Shown piece after piece: positions 44,437 through 53,929 of a DNA stretch of 64,000 nt. Under the pieces are notes generated by a model. It was given only the letters and a program-made list of their open reading frames with translations, was not told the origin of the DNA and made no database searches. This DNA is from Woeseiaceae bacterium. Lineage in GTDB: Bacteria > Pseudomonadota > Gammaproteobacteria > Steroidobacterales > Woeseiaceae. The number at the start of each line of letters is the position of its first letter. The stretch's first letter is position 1. The stretch is from positions 1-64,000 of the forward strand of contig JAJFKV010000029.1 of assembly GCA_021773055.1 (NCBI GenBank). Reading direction: 5' to 3'. Both the position numbers and the translations under genes were made by a program.

Positions 44437-44609
44437 CGAATCAGTACGCAAATGTCATTGTTTTATGTAACACCAATCGTTAATTCGCTCTAGCCCAAGC
44501 AAAACGGCTCGACTCGTGGATTTGCTGCCAGCCCAAAAGTTGTTTCCGCCACTCCCCAACGCGGCATTATGCCACATCAGACCCCGCACATTGCCCGCCA
44601 ATACTAGCT

Positions 44610-44637
44610 TTCAGACATCTCACAGCTCGGTTACAAT
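44610..44637 (+). promoter_or_regulatory. Possible promoter of apbC-dcd
   Basis: TACAAT (44632-44637) is preceded at 16 bases by TTCAGA. This is the best sigma-70-like pair in the intergenic space between the kinase and apbC. The match is moderate and no operator was recognised. The remaining gap holds no gene I can support. Confidence 0.35.
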
Positions 44638-44704
44638 GTGCTCGCGAAAATCCGGTCAAGCGGAGATTCGTAATTGAATTTTACCTAATGCCAGCGGGGG
44701 AAGT

Positions 44705-45802
44705 GTGACGGTGTCAACAAATTCGGATGTGAAGAAGTTCCTCAATTCCATTGAGTTAGAGGCAATTGGCCGCCCGCTCAGCAAGGTTGGCCGTGTGCTG
44801 GAGGCGACGGTTGCAGACGGTAAGGCGAGCGCGAAAATCGAGCTTGGTATTCCGGCCAAGAGTGCGTTTGATGCGTTGCGCGCGCAAATTGAGGCAGAAC
44901 TGTGCGCCCACACGGGCTCAAAGTCAGCCGAGATAGAGATTTCGACCCGAATTACATCCCATTCTGTGCAGAGTAATCTAAAGCCGATTCCGGGAATCAA
45001 GAACATTATCGCGATCGCGTCCGGAAAAGGTGGCGTGGGCAAATCGACGGTCGCCAGCAACATCGCGCTTGCTTTGGCCGCAGAAGGCGCGTCGGTTGGG
45101 GTTTTGGACGCCGATATTTACGGCCCGAGTCAGCCGCAAATGCTGGGCCTGACCGGTGAACGGCCAAGCAGCGAGGACGGTCAAACGATGGCACCTCTGA
45201 TCGGCCATGACCTGCAGGTTATGTCGATAGGCTTTTTGGTGGACCCGGACCAGCCGATGATCTGGCGCGGTCCAATGGTTACCTCGGCGCTGAATCAGCT
45301 GATTAATCAGACGCAATGGAAGGATATCGACTATCTGATCGTCGATATGCCGCCCGGAACCGGCGATATTCAATTGACCTTGTCACAGCAGGTGCCGGTA
45401 TCCGGTGCCGTAATTGTGACTACTCCGCAAAATATCGCGACCCTGGATGCGCGCAAAGGCCTGGCTATGTTTCAGAAGGTCAAGATTCCGGTATTAGGCG
45501 TGATCGAGAACATGAGCACGCATATCTGCACCTCGTGCGGGCACGAAGAGGCCATTTTTGGCGCCGGTGGCGCTGACGAGATGGTATCTGACTTTGATAT
45601 TCCATTGCTCGGACGGTTGCCGCTCGATGCGCGCATTCGTGAGCAGACGGACGGTGGCAACCCAACAGTGGTATCTGATCCGGACTCTGCAGCCGCGGGT
45701 GTCTATCGAGCAACTGCGATTCGTATTGCGGCGGCACAAGCCGCCCAACGCACTGATTACAGCGCCAAGTTCGGCACTATCGTGGTTGAGGGAAGCCAAT
45801 GA
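44705..45802 (+). CDS. apbC: Iron-sulfur cluster carrier ATPase ApbC/Mrp
   Basis: A 365-residue P-loop ATPase of the Mrp/NBP35 family, which binds and transfers iron-sulfur clusters. The N-terminal about 90 residues form a MIP18-like (DUF59) domain, followed by the deviant Walker [10 protein letters not shown] (about 107), ADIYGPSQP, the Walker B region [14 protein letters not shown] and the cluster-binding CTSCG (about 274-277). All are canonical. The GTG start has a strong GGGGGA five bases upstream. The stop overlaps the dcd start by four bases (ATGA). In E. coli it lies next to metG; here it is separated from it by the pilT-kinase group. Confidence 0.95.
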   Translation: MTVSTNSDVKKFLNSIELEAIGRPLSKVGRVLEATVADGKASAKIELGIPAKSAFDALRAQIEAELCAHTGSKSAEIEISTRITSHSVQSNLKPIPGIKNIIAIASGKGGVGKSTVASNIALALAAEGASVGVLDADIYGPSQPQMLGLTGERPSSEDGQTMAPLIGHDLQVMSIGFLVDPDQPMIWRGPMVTSALNQLINQTQWKDIDYLIVDMPPGTGDIQLTLSQQVPVSGAVIVTTPQNIATLDARKGLAMFQKVKIPVLGVIENMSTHICTSCGHEEAIFGAGGADEMVSDFDIPLLGRLPLDARIREQTDGGNPTVVSDPDSAAAGVYRATAIRIAAAQAAQRTDYSAKFGTIVVEGSQ

Positions 45803-46365
45803 GCATCAAGTCGGATCGCTGGATTCGACGCATGGCAGAAAGTGCGGGCATGATCGAGCCATTTGAGCCAGGCCAGATTCGTGATAATGGCGGTGAACGC
45901 ATCATTTCCTACGGGACATCCAGTTACGGATACGATGTCCGTTGTGCCGATGAATTCAAGATCTTCACGAATATCAATTCGGTTATCGTCGATCCCAAAG
46001 CATTTGACGAATCCAGTTTTGTTGATATCAAGAGTGACGTTTGTGTGATTCCGCCAAACTCTTTCGTCCTGGCCCGTACGGTCGAATTCTTCCGCATCCC
46101 GAGGACGGTCCTGACAATCTGTCTTGGCAAGTCGACCTATGCACGATGCGGCATTATCGTAAATGTTACGCCGCTGGAACCGGAGTGGGAGGGTCACGTC
46201 ACGCTGGAGTTTTCCAACACAACACCGCTGCCTGCGAAAATATACGCAAACGAGGGCGTTGCGCAGATGTTGTTTCTGGAGTCGGATGAGCCCTGCGAGA
46301 CGTCTTATCGAGATCGCGGTGGTAAGTACCAGGGTCAGATGGGAGTGACGCTACCCAAGGCCTGA
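45799..46365 (+). CDS. dcd: dCTP deaminase
   Basis: A 188-residue trimeric enzyme converting dCTP to dUTP, the main source of dUMP for thymidylate in gammaproteobacteria. Conserved parts are [15 protein letters not shown] near residue 40, [14 protein letters not shown] (about 112, with the substrate Arg), and [16 protein letters not shown] with the catalytic Glu near residue 138. The length is close to the E. coli enzyme (193). It is coupled to apbC upstream and converges with purN, the two coding ends overlapping by 15 bases. Confidence 0.96.
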   Translation: MSIKSDRWIRRMAESAGMIEPFEPGQIRDNGGERIISYGTSSYGYDVRCADEFKIFTNINSVIVDPKAFDESSFVDIKSDVCVIPPNSFVLARTVEFFRIPRTVLTICLGKSTYARCGIIVNVTPLEPEWEGHVTLEFSNTTPLPAKIYANEGVAQMLFLESDEPCETSYRDRGGKYQGQMGVTLPKA

Positions 46366-47019
46366 TGTTTCGGTGAAAGTCTGTATCGCTGGTTCCTCAG
46401 CGTGTCTGCCGTCAACCCAGCACTTGCCGTCCCGGAACACAACTTTGCCGCTGCCAACCCAGCCGGCCGCCTCTGGATATACGCGATGCTCGATTGCCTG
46501 CACGCGTGTTGCGAGTTCGTCCGCTGATTCCCCAGGTTGTACAGGAAGCCTCCCCTGCAAAATGCGCGGTCCACCGTCAAGCTCCTCGGTCACGAAATGC
46601 ACCGTACTGCCGTGCCAGGCGTCGCCCGCATCGAGCACACGCTGATGTGTATTTAGCCCCGGATAAAGCGGAAGTAACGCCGGATGAATGTTGAGTATCT
46701 TGCCGGAGTAATGTGCGACGAAAGACGGGCTCAGGATGCGCATGAAGCCCGCCAGTATCAGCAGTTCGGGTTCAAAGCGGTCCAGTTCAGCAATCACAGC
46801 ACGATCAAATGATTCCCGGTTCAGAAAATCGGCATGCTGAATGCAGGCTGTCGGAATACCGGCTTGTTCTGCTCGCTCGAGGCCATAGGCATCTGGGTTG
46901 TTACTGAAAACGACGGTCAGTTCAAGGTCAAGACTGCCGTCCTCCACGGCATCAATAAAGGCCTGCAGATTCGTGCCCGACCCGGAAATCAGGACTGCTG
47001 TTTTGCAGCGACTTGCCAT
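46351..47019 (-). CDS. purN: Phosphoribosylglycinamide formyltransferase (folate-dependent)
   Basis: A 222-residue GAR transformylase, third step of purine synthesis, using 10-formyltetrahydrofolate. Motifs are [12 protein letters not shown] for phosphate binding (about 9-20), [10 protein letters not shown], the catalytic NIHPALLP with Asn and His (about 107-114), and [11 protein letters not shown] with the catalytic Asp. About ten residues of extra C-terminal tail follow the core. The start shares one base with the purM stop (TAATG), so purM and purN are coupled as in E. coli. Confidence 0.96.
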   Translation of the reverse strand: MASRCKTAVLISGSGTNLQAFIDAVEDGSLDLELTVVFSNNPDAYGLERAEQAGIPTACIQHADFLNRESFDRAVIAELDRFEPELLILAGFMRILSPSFVAHYSGKILNIHPALLPLYPGLNTHQRVLDAGDAWHGSTVHFVTEELDGGPRILQGRLPVQPGESADELATRVQAIEHRVYPEAAGWVGSGKVVFRDGKCWVDGRHAEEPAIQTFTETSGLG

Positions 47020-48050
47020 TAGACGTATTGAACAGCTCTTGGGGAATCAGCGTCGCCGGCAACGATACGGCCAATCTGCCAGGCGCTTTCTCCATTATGA
47101 TTGAGTACCCGGATTGTCTCGTCGGCATCGGGGGCAGCAACGATCACGACCATTCCGACGCCGCAATTGAATGTACGACGCATTTCGCCGATGTCTATGT
47201 TGCCGGTCTCGGCAAGCCAGTCGAATACGGAGCCTCGAGACCAGCTGCTGGTATCGATCTGTGCGTCCACCGCACCCTGCAGAATGCGCGGAATGTTTTC
47301 AGTGATGCCGCCGCCGGTTATATGAGCAAGTCCCTTGACCGCGACCGACCGTAGCAATGACAGCACCGGTTTGACGTAAATACGGGTTGGCGTCAGCAGG
47401 CGTTCACTGGCGTTTTTGCCGTCGATTCGAGTATCCGGAGCTCGATCAAGGACCTTGCGAATGAGCGAGTAGCCGTTGGAATGTGGGCCACTTGAGGCGA
47501 TGCCAATGATGGCATCGCCAACGGCAATGTCGCTGCCGTCGATCAGTGCGTCGCGCTCAACCGCACCGACAGTGAATCCGGCAAGGTCATAGTCGCCGTC
47601 TGAGTACATGTCGGGCATTTCAGCGGTTTCGCCGCCAATTAGTGCTGCGCCGGCTTGTAAGCATCCGTCCGCAATTCCCGCAATTACGTCCGCGGCAACC
47701 TTATTGTCGAGTTTCCCGCAGGCGAAGTAGTCCAGAAAGAACAGCGGTTCCGCACCTTGCACCAGCACGTCGTTGACACACATCGCAACAAGATCAATGC
47801 CGATCGTGTCATGTTGACCCAGGTGTTGCGCGAGCATCAGCTTGGTACCGACACCATCAGTACCGGAAACCAGCACCGGTTCCCGGTAGCGACCCGGTGG
47901 AATCGCGAACATGCCGCCGAAGCCGCCGAGTCCAGCCAGCACTTCGGGACGCCGCGTGCGCTTTACGAGTGGCTTGATACGTTCAACAAATTCGTTACCA
48001 GCATCAATGTCGACGCCGGCGTCTTTGTAGGTAAGTGGTTTATTGGTCAT
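47019..48050 (-). CDS. purM: Phosphoribosylformylglycinamidine cyclo-ligase
   Basis: A 343-residue AIR synthetase (fifth step of purine synthesis), ATP-dependent ring closure of FGAM. Visible are [19 protein letters not shown] at the N-terminus, [24 protein letters not shown] (about 62), [20 protein letters not shown] and [11 protein letters not shown] (about 140), and the C-terminal [15 protein letters not shown]. The length matches the family. It forms the first gene of a purMN pair and diverges from the DUF2066 gene across about 65 bases. No PurR-type operator is recognisable there. Confidence 0.97.
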   Translation of the reverse strand: MTNKPLTYKDAGVDIDAGNEFVERIKPLVKRTRRPEVLAGLGGFGGMFAIPPGRYREPVLVSGTDGVGTKLMLAQHLGQHDTIGIDLVAMCVNDVLVQGAEPLFFLDYFACGKLDNKVAADVIAGIADGCLQAGAALIGGETAEMPDMYSDGDYDLAGFTVGAVERDALIDGSDIAVGDAIIGIASSGPHSNGYSLIRKVLDRAPDTRIDGKNASERLLTPTRIYVKPVLSLLRSVAVKGLAHITGGGITENIPRILQGAVDAQIDTSSWSRGSVFDWLAETGNIDIGEMRRTFNCGVGMVVIVAAPDADETIRVLNHNGESAWQIGRIVAGDADSPRAVQYV

Positions 48051-48114
48051 TATGGAGTGGCATACTCTGCGAGGACGATATAATAGTGCTTGGCGTTGAA
48101 CGGGGAAACCATCG

Positions 48115-49212
48115 TTGTTGAAATCTCGAAAAATTTATTGTATCCGCAAAGCGCGGCATCCTCTCATTTGTGCGGTCGTAGCGCTTTGTTTTTGTGTGGG
48201 ACTGGCTTTACCGGCTCATGCAGTCGATGTACCGACCTTGTTCACGGCCCAGGTGCCGGTGGACGAAGAGTCTGACAATCCGCGCGATGATGCCTACAAA
48301 GCGGCGCTGATTGAGGTGTTGATGCGCGTTTCCGGGTCGCAGCTTAGCGCTAATGAGGAGGCGATCGAAGAGCTGTTTCCGGTGCCATCGGCGTATGTCA
48401 CACAGTTTCGGCCCGGTGTCGAGGAAACGCTGTGGGTATCATTTGACGGTGAGGCGATAGAGCGAGCGTTGCGCGCCGCTGGGCAATTGGTTTGGGGAAG
48501 TGACCGGCCATTAACATTGGTGTGGTTGGCGGTTGACTGGGGACGTGGCGAACGCGAGATTATCGCCGCTGGTGACCCTGAGCGCACTCCACAGCAGTCA
48601 CGATCCATCGATCGCAATCGCCTGTTGCGTGAGCGTGTCCTTGAGATTGCGGAAAAGCGAGGATTGCCGCTGGCTTTTCCGCTGCTGGATACGGAGGATC
48701 TGCAGGGCGTCGCGTTTAGCGATATTTGGGGTGGATTCGATGAGCGTATTTTGGATGCCTCGAAACGTTACGGTGCGAATTCAATCCTGATCGGTCGAAT
48801 TCGTCCTGCCTCTGGCCAACGCAATCGCTGGACCTACCTATTCGGCGGCGAGTCACTGTCCTGGAATGGCCCGCCAGAGGCCATTGTTGGCCAAATCGCT
48901 GATACTCTCGCTGCCGAGTTCGCGGTTGGTGGTAATGCGCCGATCGAAGTTCTTGCATTGAATATCGCGGGTATCCAGACGGTTGATGCTTTCGGAGCGG
49001 TGCAGGAGTTACTGTCGGATGTCAGTTTGATCGAGAGCTTCAAGATATCGGCAGTCGCCGGTGACATCGTCAGCTATCAGGTCGAGGTCCGCGGTGGCGC
49101 GGACCGGCTGCGGCGTGCATTGCGTTTCGCCGGGCTCCTCGAACAAGTAGACGATGGCAATTTTCAGGGCCTTGAGCCGTCAGTTGCGTTAGAATTTTTC
49201 CTCGATCCCTGA
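48115..49212 (+). CDS. DUF2066 domain-containing exported protein
   Basis: A 365-residue protein with a signal peptide ([12 protein letters not shown], then a hydrophobic core ending ALPAHA) and a long DUF2066 region. Family stretches include [19 protein letters not shown] (about 58), [12 protein letters not shown] and [13 protein letters not shown]2066 genes lie beside the CDP-alcohol transferase, AI-2E and hda genes in many gammaproteobacteria, but no function is known. The start is TTG with GGGGA eight bases upstream. A TATAAT box at 48079-48084 lies at a suitable distance, though its -35 is unclear. It begins a four-gene run to hda. Confidence 0.85.
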   Translation: MLKSRKIYCIRKARHPLICAVVALCFCVGLALPAHAVDVPTLFTAQVPVDEESDNPRDDAYKAALIEVLMRVSGSQLSANEEAIEELFPVPSAYVTQFRPGVEETLWVSFDGEAIERALRAAGQLVWGSDRPLTLVWLAVDWGRGEREIIAAGDPERTPQQSRSIDRNRLLRERVLEIAEKRGLPLAFPLLDTEDLQGVAFSDIWGGFDERILDASKRYGANSILIGRIRPASGQRNRWTYLFGGESLSWNGPPEAIVGQIADTLAAEFAVGGNAPIEVLALNIAGIQTVDAFGAVQELLSDVSLIESFKISAVAGDIVSYQVEVRGGADRLRRALRFAGLLEQVDDGNFQGLEPSVALEFFLDP

Positions 49213-49234
49213 ACATAAGCCAAAGATATTCTGT

Positions 49235-49780
49235 ATGTCTCTGAACTGGATACCTAACGCGATATCGCTGTTGCGCATTGCTCTGGTCGCTCCGATCCTG
49301 ATGTTGATCATGCGCGGCAGTTTTGGCTGGGCGATGGCTTTGTTCTGGCTTGCCAGCTTTTCCGACGGCGTTGACGGTTATCTCGCCAAGCGCTTTAGCT
49401 GGCACTCGCGACTTGGTGCTTTACTCGACCCGATTGCCGACAAATTGTTGGTGGCTGGCACATTTATCACGCTTGCGTATTCCCAACAGATTCCCGTCTG
49501 GCTGGCAGTGGTCGTTATCTTGCGGGATGTAGTGATCGTTGCAGGTGCGACCGCCTATAACTTCCTGGTGCGGCCGGTGGAGGGGGAGCCAACGCGCGTC
49601 AGCAAGCTGAATACTGCCCTCGAGCTATTATTTCTGTTTTTTGTACTTAGCCGGGCCGGGTTTGGCTGGCCTGATCAGATTGCCGTGACAGTACTCGGCG
49701 CTTCAGTCCTGATTACGGTTGTGATCAGCGGCGTTGACTATGTTTGGTCCTGGTCACGTCGGGCGCGACGCGGAGTATAG
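49235..49780 (+). CDS. CDP-alcohol phosphatidyltransferase family protein
   Basis: A 181-residue membrane enzyme with about four to five hydrophobic helices. The CDP-alcohol signature D-x2-D-G-x2-A-R-x8-G-x3-D-x3-D is present as DGVDGYLAK, then eight residues, then GALLDPIAD, with Lys in place of the signature Arg. The four Asp that bind metal and CDP are all kept. Members make phosphatidylglycerophosphate or cardiolipin from CDP-diacylglycerol; because PgsA is encoded elsewhere in most relatives, this copy is likely a paralogue. It lies between DUF2066 and the AI-2E gene, four bases before the latter. Confidence 0.85.
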   Translation: MSLNWIPNAISLLRIALVAPILMLIMRGSFGWAMALFWLASFSDGVDGYLAKRFSWHSRLGALLDPIADKLLVAGTFITLAYSQQIPVWLAVVVILRDVVIVAGATAYNFLVRPVEGEPTRVSKLNTALELLFLFFVLSRAGFGWPDQIAVTVLGASVLITVVISGVDYVWSWSRRARRGV

Positions 49781-49783
49781 GTT

Positions 49784-50866
49784 ATGCCAACTGATTTACG
49801 TGTCAACTGGCTCATCGCCATTGCGCTGTGTGGCTGGTTATTTTACCTGCTGGCACCCGTGCTAACGCCTTTCATAGCGGCTGGCCTGCTCGCCTATATG
49901 GGGGATCCACTGGCAGATCGCTTGCAGAAGCTGAGGCTGCCCAGAACATTGGCCGTCGTCGTCGTTTTTCTGTCCACATTCCTGCTTATAGCTTTACTCG
50001 TGCTATTGGTCGGGCCGTTGATCAAGACGCAGGTTGCGGCTTTGTTTCAGGCTTTGCCTGATATCGCCCGGCAGGTTGAGCAAGTGTGGTTGCCAACGGT
50101 CCTGGACTGGCTGAATGTTGAGCCCGGCGAGAATGTTGGCTTTGGTGCGTTTCTGGCGCGCTACAGCGACATGGTTGGTAGCTGGAGTGGCAAAATCCTG
50201 CTTGGGGTCGGCAAATCGGGCGGCGTGCTGGCCGCTGCCGTTTTGAGCCTGTTCCTGATCCCCATACTGACCTTCTACATGTTGCGTGACTGGGATACCT
50301 TCTTGCTACACCTCGGTGCGATGGTGCCGGACAGTCAGCGCGATACCGTATTCGAACTGGCCAGAGAAACAGACCGAGTGCTTGGCGCGTTTCTGCGAGG
50401 CCAGATTCTGGTCATGCTGGCATTAGCGAGTATCTACTCGCTGGGTCTCAGTCTGGTCGGTCTGAAATTTGCGATAGCAATTGGCGTGGTTGCGGGATTA
50501 GTTAGCTTTGTACCGTATCTGGGCTTTGTGTTCGGCATAGGGCTCGCCGGGCTAACGGTCGTTCTTGAGCCAAATCCACTTTTGAATCTGGTCGGCGTCG
50601 TTGCCACGTTTACGATCGCACAGCTTATCGAAGGCTCTTTTCTTACGCCGAAACTGGTCGGTAACCGTATCGGTTTGCACCCCGTTATCGTTATTTTTGC
50701 TGTCGCAGCTGGTGGGCAATTGTTTGGTTTCTTCGGAATACTGCTGGCGTTGCCGGCCGCCGCCGTTTTGTCTGTGCTGATTCGATTCGCCTATAACCGC
50801 TATCTGAAAGAACATCCGGAGCTGGATGTCGAGCAGGATTCCGAGCTGGATCAGGAGCTTGAATGA
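49784..50866 (+). CDS. AI-2E family transporter (PerM-like)
   Basis: A 360-residue inner-membrane protein with about eight hydrophobic segments. Typical features are the N-terminal LLAPVLTPFIAAGLLAYMGDPLADRLQKL, read as PFIAAGLLAYMGDP (about 26-40), an amphipathic middle (QALPDIARQVEQVWLP) and the C-terminal GFVFGIGLAGLTVVLEPNPL and LTPKLVGNRIGLHPV. PerM/YdiK relatives export small solutes or act with cell-envelope functions; the autoinducer-2 role is not general. The acidic tail (LDVEQDSELDQELE) ends with a four-base overlap into hda. Confidence 0.92.
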   Translation: MPTDLRVNWLIAIALCGWLFYLLAPVLTPFIAAGLLAYMGDPLADRLQKLRLPRTLAVVVVFLSTFLLIALLVLLVGPLIKTQVAALFQALPDIARQVEQVWLPTVLDWLNVEPGENVGFGAFLARYSDMVGSWSGKILLGVGKSGGVLAAAVLSLFLIPILTFYMLRDWDTFLLHLGAMVPDSQRDTVFELARETDRVLGAFLRGQILVMLALASIYSLGLSLVGLKFAIAIGVVAGLVSFVPYLGFVFGIGLAGLTVVLEPNPLLNLVGVVATFTIAQLIEGSFLTPKLVGNRIGLHPVIVIFAVAAGGQLFGFFGILLALPAAAVLSVLIRFAYNRYLKEHPELDVEQDSELDQELE

Positions 50867-51552
50867 GTCAGCTGGCCCTGCCACTAAAGCTCGCGGATCA
50901 TGCCGTATTTGCGAGTTTCCTGGACAACGGTAACGAGACTCTCGTTGCGACGCTCTTCGGCATTGCGGCCGGTGGCGATGGGCATGGCTGCTGGCTGTGG
51001 GGTGCGGCTTCCACGGGTAAGACGCATTTGCTACAGGCTGTTTGCGATGCGGCCGGAGATAGCGCTGCCTACGTGCCGCTGTCGATGTTTGCCGACATTG
51101 GAGCGGATATTCTGGACGGGATGGCGAGCCGCGAAGTGATTTGTATCGATGATGTGGATCTGGTCGCCGGGCAAGAGGCGTGGGAGTCAGCCTTGTTTAC
51201 GCTCTTCAACCAGGTATCTGAAGCAGGTGCGCAGCTGATCATTTCTGCCGCCGCGGCACCGCGCGAGTGCGGGATCGGGCTTGCGGACCTGCAGAGTCGT
51301 TTCGCGAGATTACCCGTATTTCAACTTCATGCGCTCAATGAGGATGAGCGAGTCAGCGCGTTACAGTTGCGTTCCAGGCACCGTGGTCTGGAGCTCGCCG
51401 ACGACACCGCACGCTATCTGCTTAAGCGCAGCCGTCGCGACATGGCGAGTCTCTATGAAGTACTTGACCGACTGGATGGTGAAGCATTACGTGCGAAACG
51501 GCGGCTGACAATTCCTTTTGTTCGTGATGTCCTGGGAAGCGAGCGGGGCTAG
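50863..51552 (+). CDS. hda: DnaA regulatory inactivator Hda
   Basis: A 229-residue AAA+ protein related to DnaA domain III. With the DNA-loaded sliding clamp it stimulates ATP hydrolysis by DnaA and so limits initiation. The N-terminal SQLALPLKL is the clamp-binding motif (about 2-10). The nucleotide fold has Walker A GAASTGKTHLL (about 48), Walker B VICIDDVDLVAG (about 91) and sensor residues near LQSRF and LKRSRRDMASL. Length and synteny (after DUF2066, a CDP-alcohol transferase and AI-2E) match other gammaproteobacteria. Its TAG stop shares the CTAG palindrome with the wrbA stop on the other strand. Confidence 0.94.
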   Translation: MSQLALPLKLADHAVFASFLDNGNETLVATLFGIAAGGDGHGCWLWGAASTGKTHLLQAVCDAAGDSAAYVPLSMFADIGADILDGMASREVICIDDVDLVAGQEAWESALFTLFNQVSEAGAQLIISAAAAPRECGIGLADLQSRFARLPVFQLHALNEDERVSALQLRSRHRGLELADDTARYLLKRSRRDMASLYEVLDRLDGEALRAKRRLTIPFVRDVLGSERG

Positions 51553-52142
51553 CCCTCGAGTTTCGCCGCAACCTCCGCGACGCGCTTACCGAGGGCGACT
51601 GCGAGAGATTTCTCTTCGTCAGACAACAGATCAGGATTCTTACCCCAGGTGACGTGCGTTGCCCCGTAGAGTGATCCTCCCGTCGTCGTCGTCGACAACG
51701 CTTCCTCTGAGTACGGCAAACCAACGTATATCATGCCGTGATGGAGTAACGGTATTGCCATGGTTAGCAGCGTAGTTTCGGAGCCACCGTGCAATGAGGA
51801 CGTCGATGTGAAGACACCAGCGGGTTTGCCGATTAGCGTACCTTTCATCCAGTCAGCACCCGTCGAGTCGATGAAATATTTGAGTGCGGAACTCATGTTG
51901 CCAAAACGCGTTGGGCTCCCCATTACGATGCCTGCGCATTCTGCGAGATCTGCCGAACTTACGTAGGGCGGGCCAGAATCCGGTATAGCATCGTCAGTAG
52001 CCTCGGAGACAGCGGAGACGGACGGCACGGTCCGCAAGCGAGCGGACATGCCTGTAACCGAATCAACACCACGACAGACCTCACGGGAGAGTGACTCGGT
52101 GGCACCGTAACGCGAGTAAAAAAGGACCAGAACATCGCTCAT
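51549..52142 (-). CDS. wrbA: NAD(P)H:quinone oxidoreductase, WrbA type
   Basis: A 197-residue flavodoxin-like enzyme that reduces quinones by two electrons to limit redox cycling. The FMN phosphate loop is YSRYGATES (about 9-17), the isoalloxazine loops are GSPTRFGNMSSALKYFID (about 75) and STSSLHGGSETTLL (about 112), and the characteristic insertion GGSLYGATHV follows. The length matches WrbA (198). It is coupled to arsC upstream (TGATG sharing one base). Together with hda it occupies the standard convergent pattern seen in relatives. A (GTC)4 run encodes four Thr near residue 152. Confidence 0.93.
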   Translation of the reverse strand: MSDVLVLFYSRYGATESLSREVCRGVDSVTGMSARLRTVPSVSAVSEATDDAIPDSGPPYVSSADLAECAGIVMGSPTRFGNMSSALKYFIDSTGADWMKGTLIGKPAGVFTSTSSLHGGSETTLLTMAIPLLHHGMIYVGLPYSEEALSTTTTGGSLYGATHVTWGKNPDLLSDEEKSLAVALGKRVAEVAAKLEG

Positions 52143-52498
52143 CAGGATAGTAACTCCAGCACGTTTTCGGGAGGTCGGCCGATAACCGCTTTGCCGGACT
52201 CGTTATGCACGACTATCGGTCGCTCGAGTACGATCGGGTGGCGGGAAAGCCACTCGGAGAGCGCCGAATTATCGGTGAGATCCGGAAGGTCGGAAGCCTC
52301 CTTGAATTCGCTTTCGCCGCGGCGCAGCAAGTCAGCAACTGACAAGCCGAGTTTCTCTGCGAGACCGGCGATCGTCTGTGCATCGGGCGAATCCTGATTA
52401 TAAAGGATGATCGCGTGTGCAGCGCCAGACTCGGTTATTAATTCCAGCGTTTGTCTTGATTTCGAACAGCGTGGGTTGTGGTAGATAGTGACAGCCAT
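52142..52498 (-). CDS. arsC: ArsC-family arsenate reductase (glutaredoxin-dependent)
   Basis: A 118-residue protein of the ArsC/Spx thioredoxin-fold family. The catalytic motif is IYHNPRCSKSRQTL with Cys at about 11, and further family stretches are LLRRGESEFKEAS and HPIVLERPIVV with substrate Arg residues. ArsC reduces arsenate to arsenite with glutathione and glutaredoxin. This form (YfgD-like) is often next to wrbA in gammaproteobacteria and may have another substrate. The ATG is supported by GGAC five bases upstream; a longer in-frame extension has no site. No arsB or arsR is nearby. Confidence 0.9.
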   Translation of the reverse strand: MAVTIYHNPRCSKSRQTLELITESGAAHAIILYNQDSPDAQTIAGLAEKLGLSVADLLRRGESEFKEASDLPDLTDNSALSEWLSRHPIVLERPIVVHNESGKAVIGRPPENVLELLS

Positions 52499-52626
52499 AG
52501 GGTCCTCGAGAGTGCCTTCTGCAAATGCAGCGCGCACTCTATCATTTTGGCGGAGACCCAACAGAACCCGATCGATCGATCAGAATCACCTTAGTAGCGA
52601 ATTTGGAGCTTGACGGGAAGCTATAC

Positions 52627-52998
52627 ATGTTGGTAATTTTCATCCGCGTCCTCAACAAAAAAAATACAAAAATCGTGGTAAATCAATATTTCACACCAAA
52701 TTTGAAAAAAAACCTGCAGGTATGGCTGCTGGTGGCGTTTTGCAGCCTGGCTGCATGCGAAACGACGCCGCCTGTACAGGAAATGAGCGATGCGCGGCAG
52801 GCGATTGCTGTCGCCCGGGAGGCCGGAGCGGCAGAATTGGCGTCATTTCACCTCAAAGCGGCTGAAAATTACCTGGCCAGCGCCGAGCAAAAGTTGGGTG
52901 AGCATGCCTATGGTCAGGCGCGCCGCGACGCCAAACAGGCGAAAATGAAGGCCCTGGACGCCTTGAAGGCCAGCGAAGACCGCAGCGAGCCACACTAG
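52627..52998 (+). CDS. DUF4398-type lipoprotein
   Basis: A protein of up to 123 residues. Basic residues ([12 protein letters not shown]) precede a hydrophobic stretch and a lipobox ([11 protein letters not shown]). The mature part is an all-helical repeat of Ala-rich amphipathic segments ([20 protein letters not shown], then [15 protein letters not shown]), as in DUF4398 and Pal-partner-like outer-membrane proteins. Function unknown. The ATG was chosen because GGGAAG lies six bases upstream, although it leaves a long n-region of about 30 residues; a TTG at 52701 would give a compact signal but has no site. The acylphosphatase follows 19 bases later. Confidence 0.75.
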   Translation: MLVIFIRVLNKKNTKIVVNQYFTPNLKKNLQVWLLVAFCSLAACETTPPVQEMSDARQAIAVAREAGAAELASFHLKAAENYLASAEQKLGEHAYGQARRDAKQAKMKALDALKASEDRSEPH

Positions 52999-53017
52999 GC
53001 GCGCTGGGACCCAAGCG

Positions 53018-53314
53018 ATAAAAACCGCCGCAGCAAACACTCGCCTGTTTACGATCAAAGGTCGTGTGCAGGGCGTCTGGTTTCGCGATAGTACCCGCCG
53101 TGAAGCAGAGCGTCTGGGCATAACGGGATACGCGAAAAACCTGCCCGACGGCGATGTCGAAGTATTGGCGGCCGGTTCGGCCGCTGATCTCGCCGAGCTG
53201 GCAATCTGGCTACGCGAAGGCCCACCATTGGCGAAAGTAATCGAAGTACTGGAAAAATCTGGCGAGCAAGCGGCGCTTGAATCGCTGGAGCAGTCGGGGT
53301 TTGAGGTCGGTTAG
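53018..53314 (+). CDS. acyP: Acylphosphatase with apparent ATA start
   Basis: A small enzyme hydrolysing acyl-phosphates. Its active site is complete: [12 protein letters not shown], the phosphate-binding loop with the catalytic Arg, and [12 protein letters not shown] with the catalytic Asn. Starting at ATA (53018) gives 98 residues beginning [11 protein letters not shown] and an intact first strand, close to the family norm of about 90. No ATG, GTG or TTG occurs in frame between the previous stop and a GTG at 53066, which would begin inside the active-site loop and lose strand 1. The sequence ATAAAA looks like a one-base change from ATGAAA; GGGA lies eight bases before it. The stop overlaps the convergent transglycosylase gene by four bases. 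Confidence 0.78.
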   Translation: MKTAAANTRLFTIKGRVQGVWFRDSTRREAERLGITGYAKNLPDGDVEVLAAGSAADLAELAIWLREGPPLAKVIEVLEKSGEQAALESLEQSGFEVG

Positions 53315-53886
53315 GCCTGAAACCACTTAGTGCTGAGCTTATCGATGACTTTGTTCGGGTATTTGCGCCTCCCAAGGCTACCGTTGTAACGTCCCAACGC
53401 CCGCCGCAGGTCACCGTTTTCCTTGTCGAGGTAAAACTTCAGGATCGTACAGCCGTAGCGCAGGTTGGTCTCGATATGCAGCAGATTGTCGTCCGGACGG
53501 CCAATTTCGTCGAGCCAAAAGGGCATGATCTGCATCAAGCCAATCGCACCGGCGACGGAGATTGCATAGTGATCGAAATTACTTTCGGTCTCGATGACGG
53601 CCAGAATCAGTTCGGGAGCGAGTTCTGCACGGGTCGCCTCCAGATGAACCAGTTTCAGAATCTTGATGCGTTCTTCCGGGTCCTTGACCTGGCGAGCCAG
53701 GCGACGCGACATGTCCGTCAACCAGACCTCCGCGTGAAAGCGGTCCGCAAAACTGCCGGTATCGCTGGCTGCGGCGCGCAGCGCCTCTCGCAGTTCGGGG
53801 TCCGGGCTGCCTTGTGCCATTGCGCCAGCCGAAAACAGGCAGACGTAAAGCAAGAATCCAGCAGTGAATGACTTGACTAACTTCAT
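53311..53886 (-). CDS. Lytic transglycosylase, SLT domain
   Basis: A 191-residue exported muramidase-like enzyme. The signal peptide is [18 protein letters not shown]...AMAQ with no lipobox. The SLT domain (about 85-185) has the catalytic Glu in [10 protein letters not shown] (about 105), the [14 protein letters not shown] signature, and [14 protein letters not shown] and [15 protein letters not shown] downstream. Such enzymes cleave peptidoglycan between MurNAc and GlcNAc with 1,6-anhydro formation, in cell-wall turnover. The short length resembles the small MltC/EmtA-like single-domain group. It follows proS on the same strand, 43 bases after, and may be cotranscribed. Confidence 0.9.
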   Translation of the reverse strand: MKLVKSFTAGFLLYVCLFSAGAMAQGSPDPELREALRAAASDTGSFADRFHAEVWLTDMSRRLARQVKDPEERIKILKLVHLEATRAELAPELILAVIETESNFDHYAISVAGAIGLMQIMPFWLDEIGRPDDNLLHIETNLRYGCTILKFYLDKENGDLRRALGRYNGSLGRRKYPNKVIDKLSTKWFQA

Positions 53887-53929
53887 AATTGAGACATCAT
53901 TAAATGAATTAGTAGCTTACAATGGTTTC

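Noticed and set aside
44452-44704. A small RNA or tRNA gene between the kinase and apbC
   Set aside because: No cloverleaf, no terminator hairpin with a T-run and no conserved RNA motif was seen; only a moderate promoter is supported.
51681-51696. A (GTC)4 microrepeat in wrbA
   Set aside because: It simply encodes a short Thr run in the coding frame, with no sign of slippage or a regulatory role.
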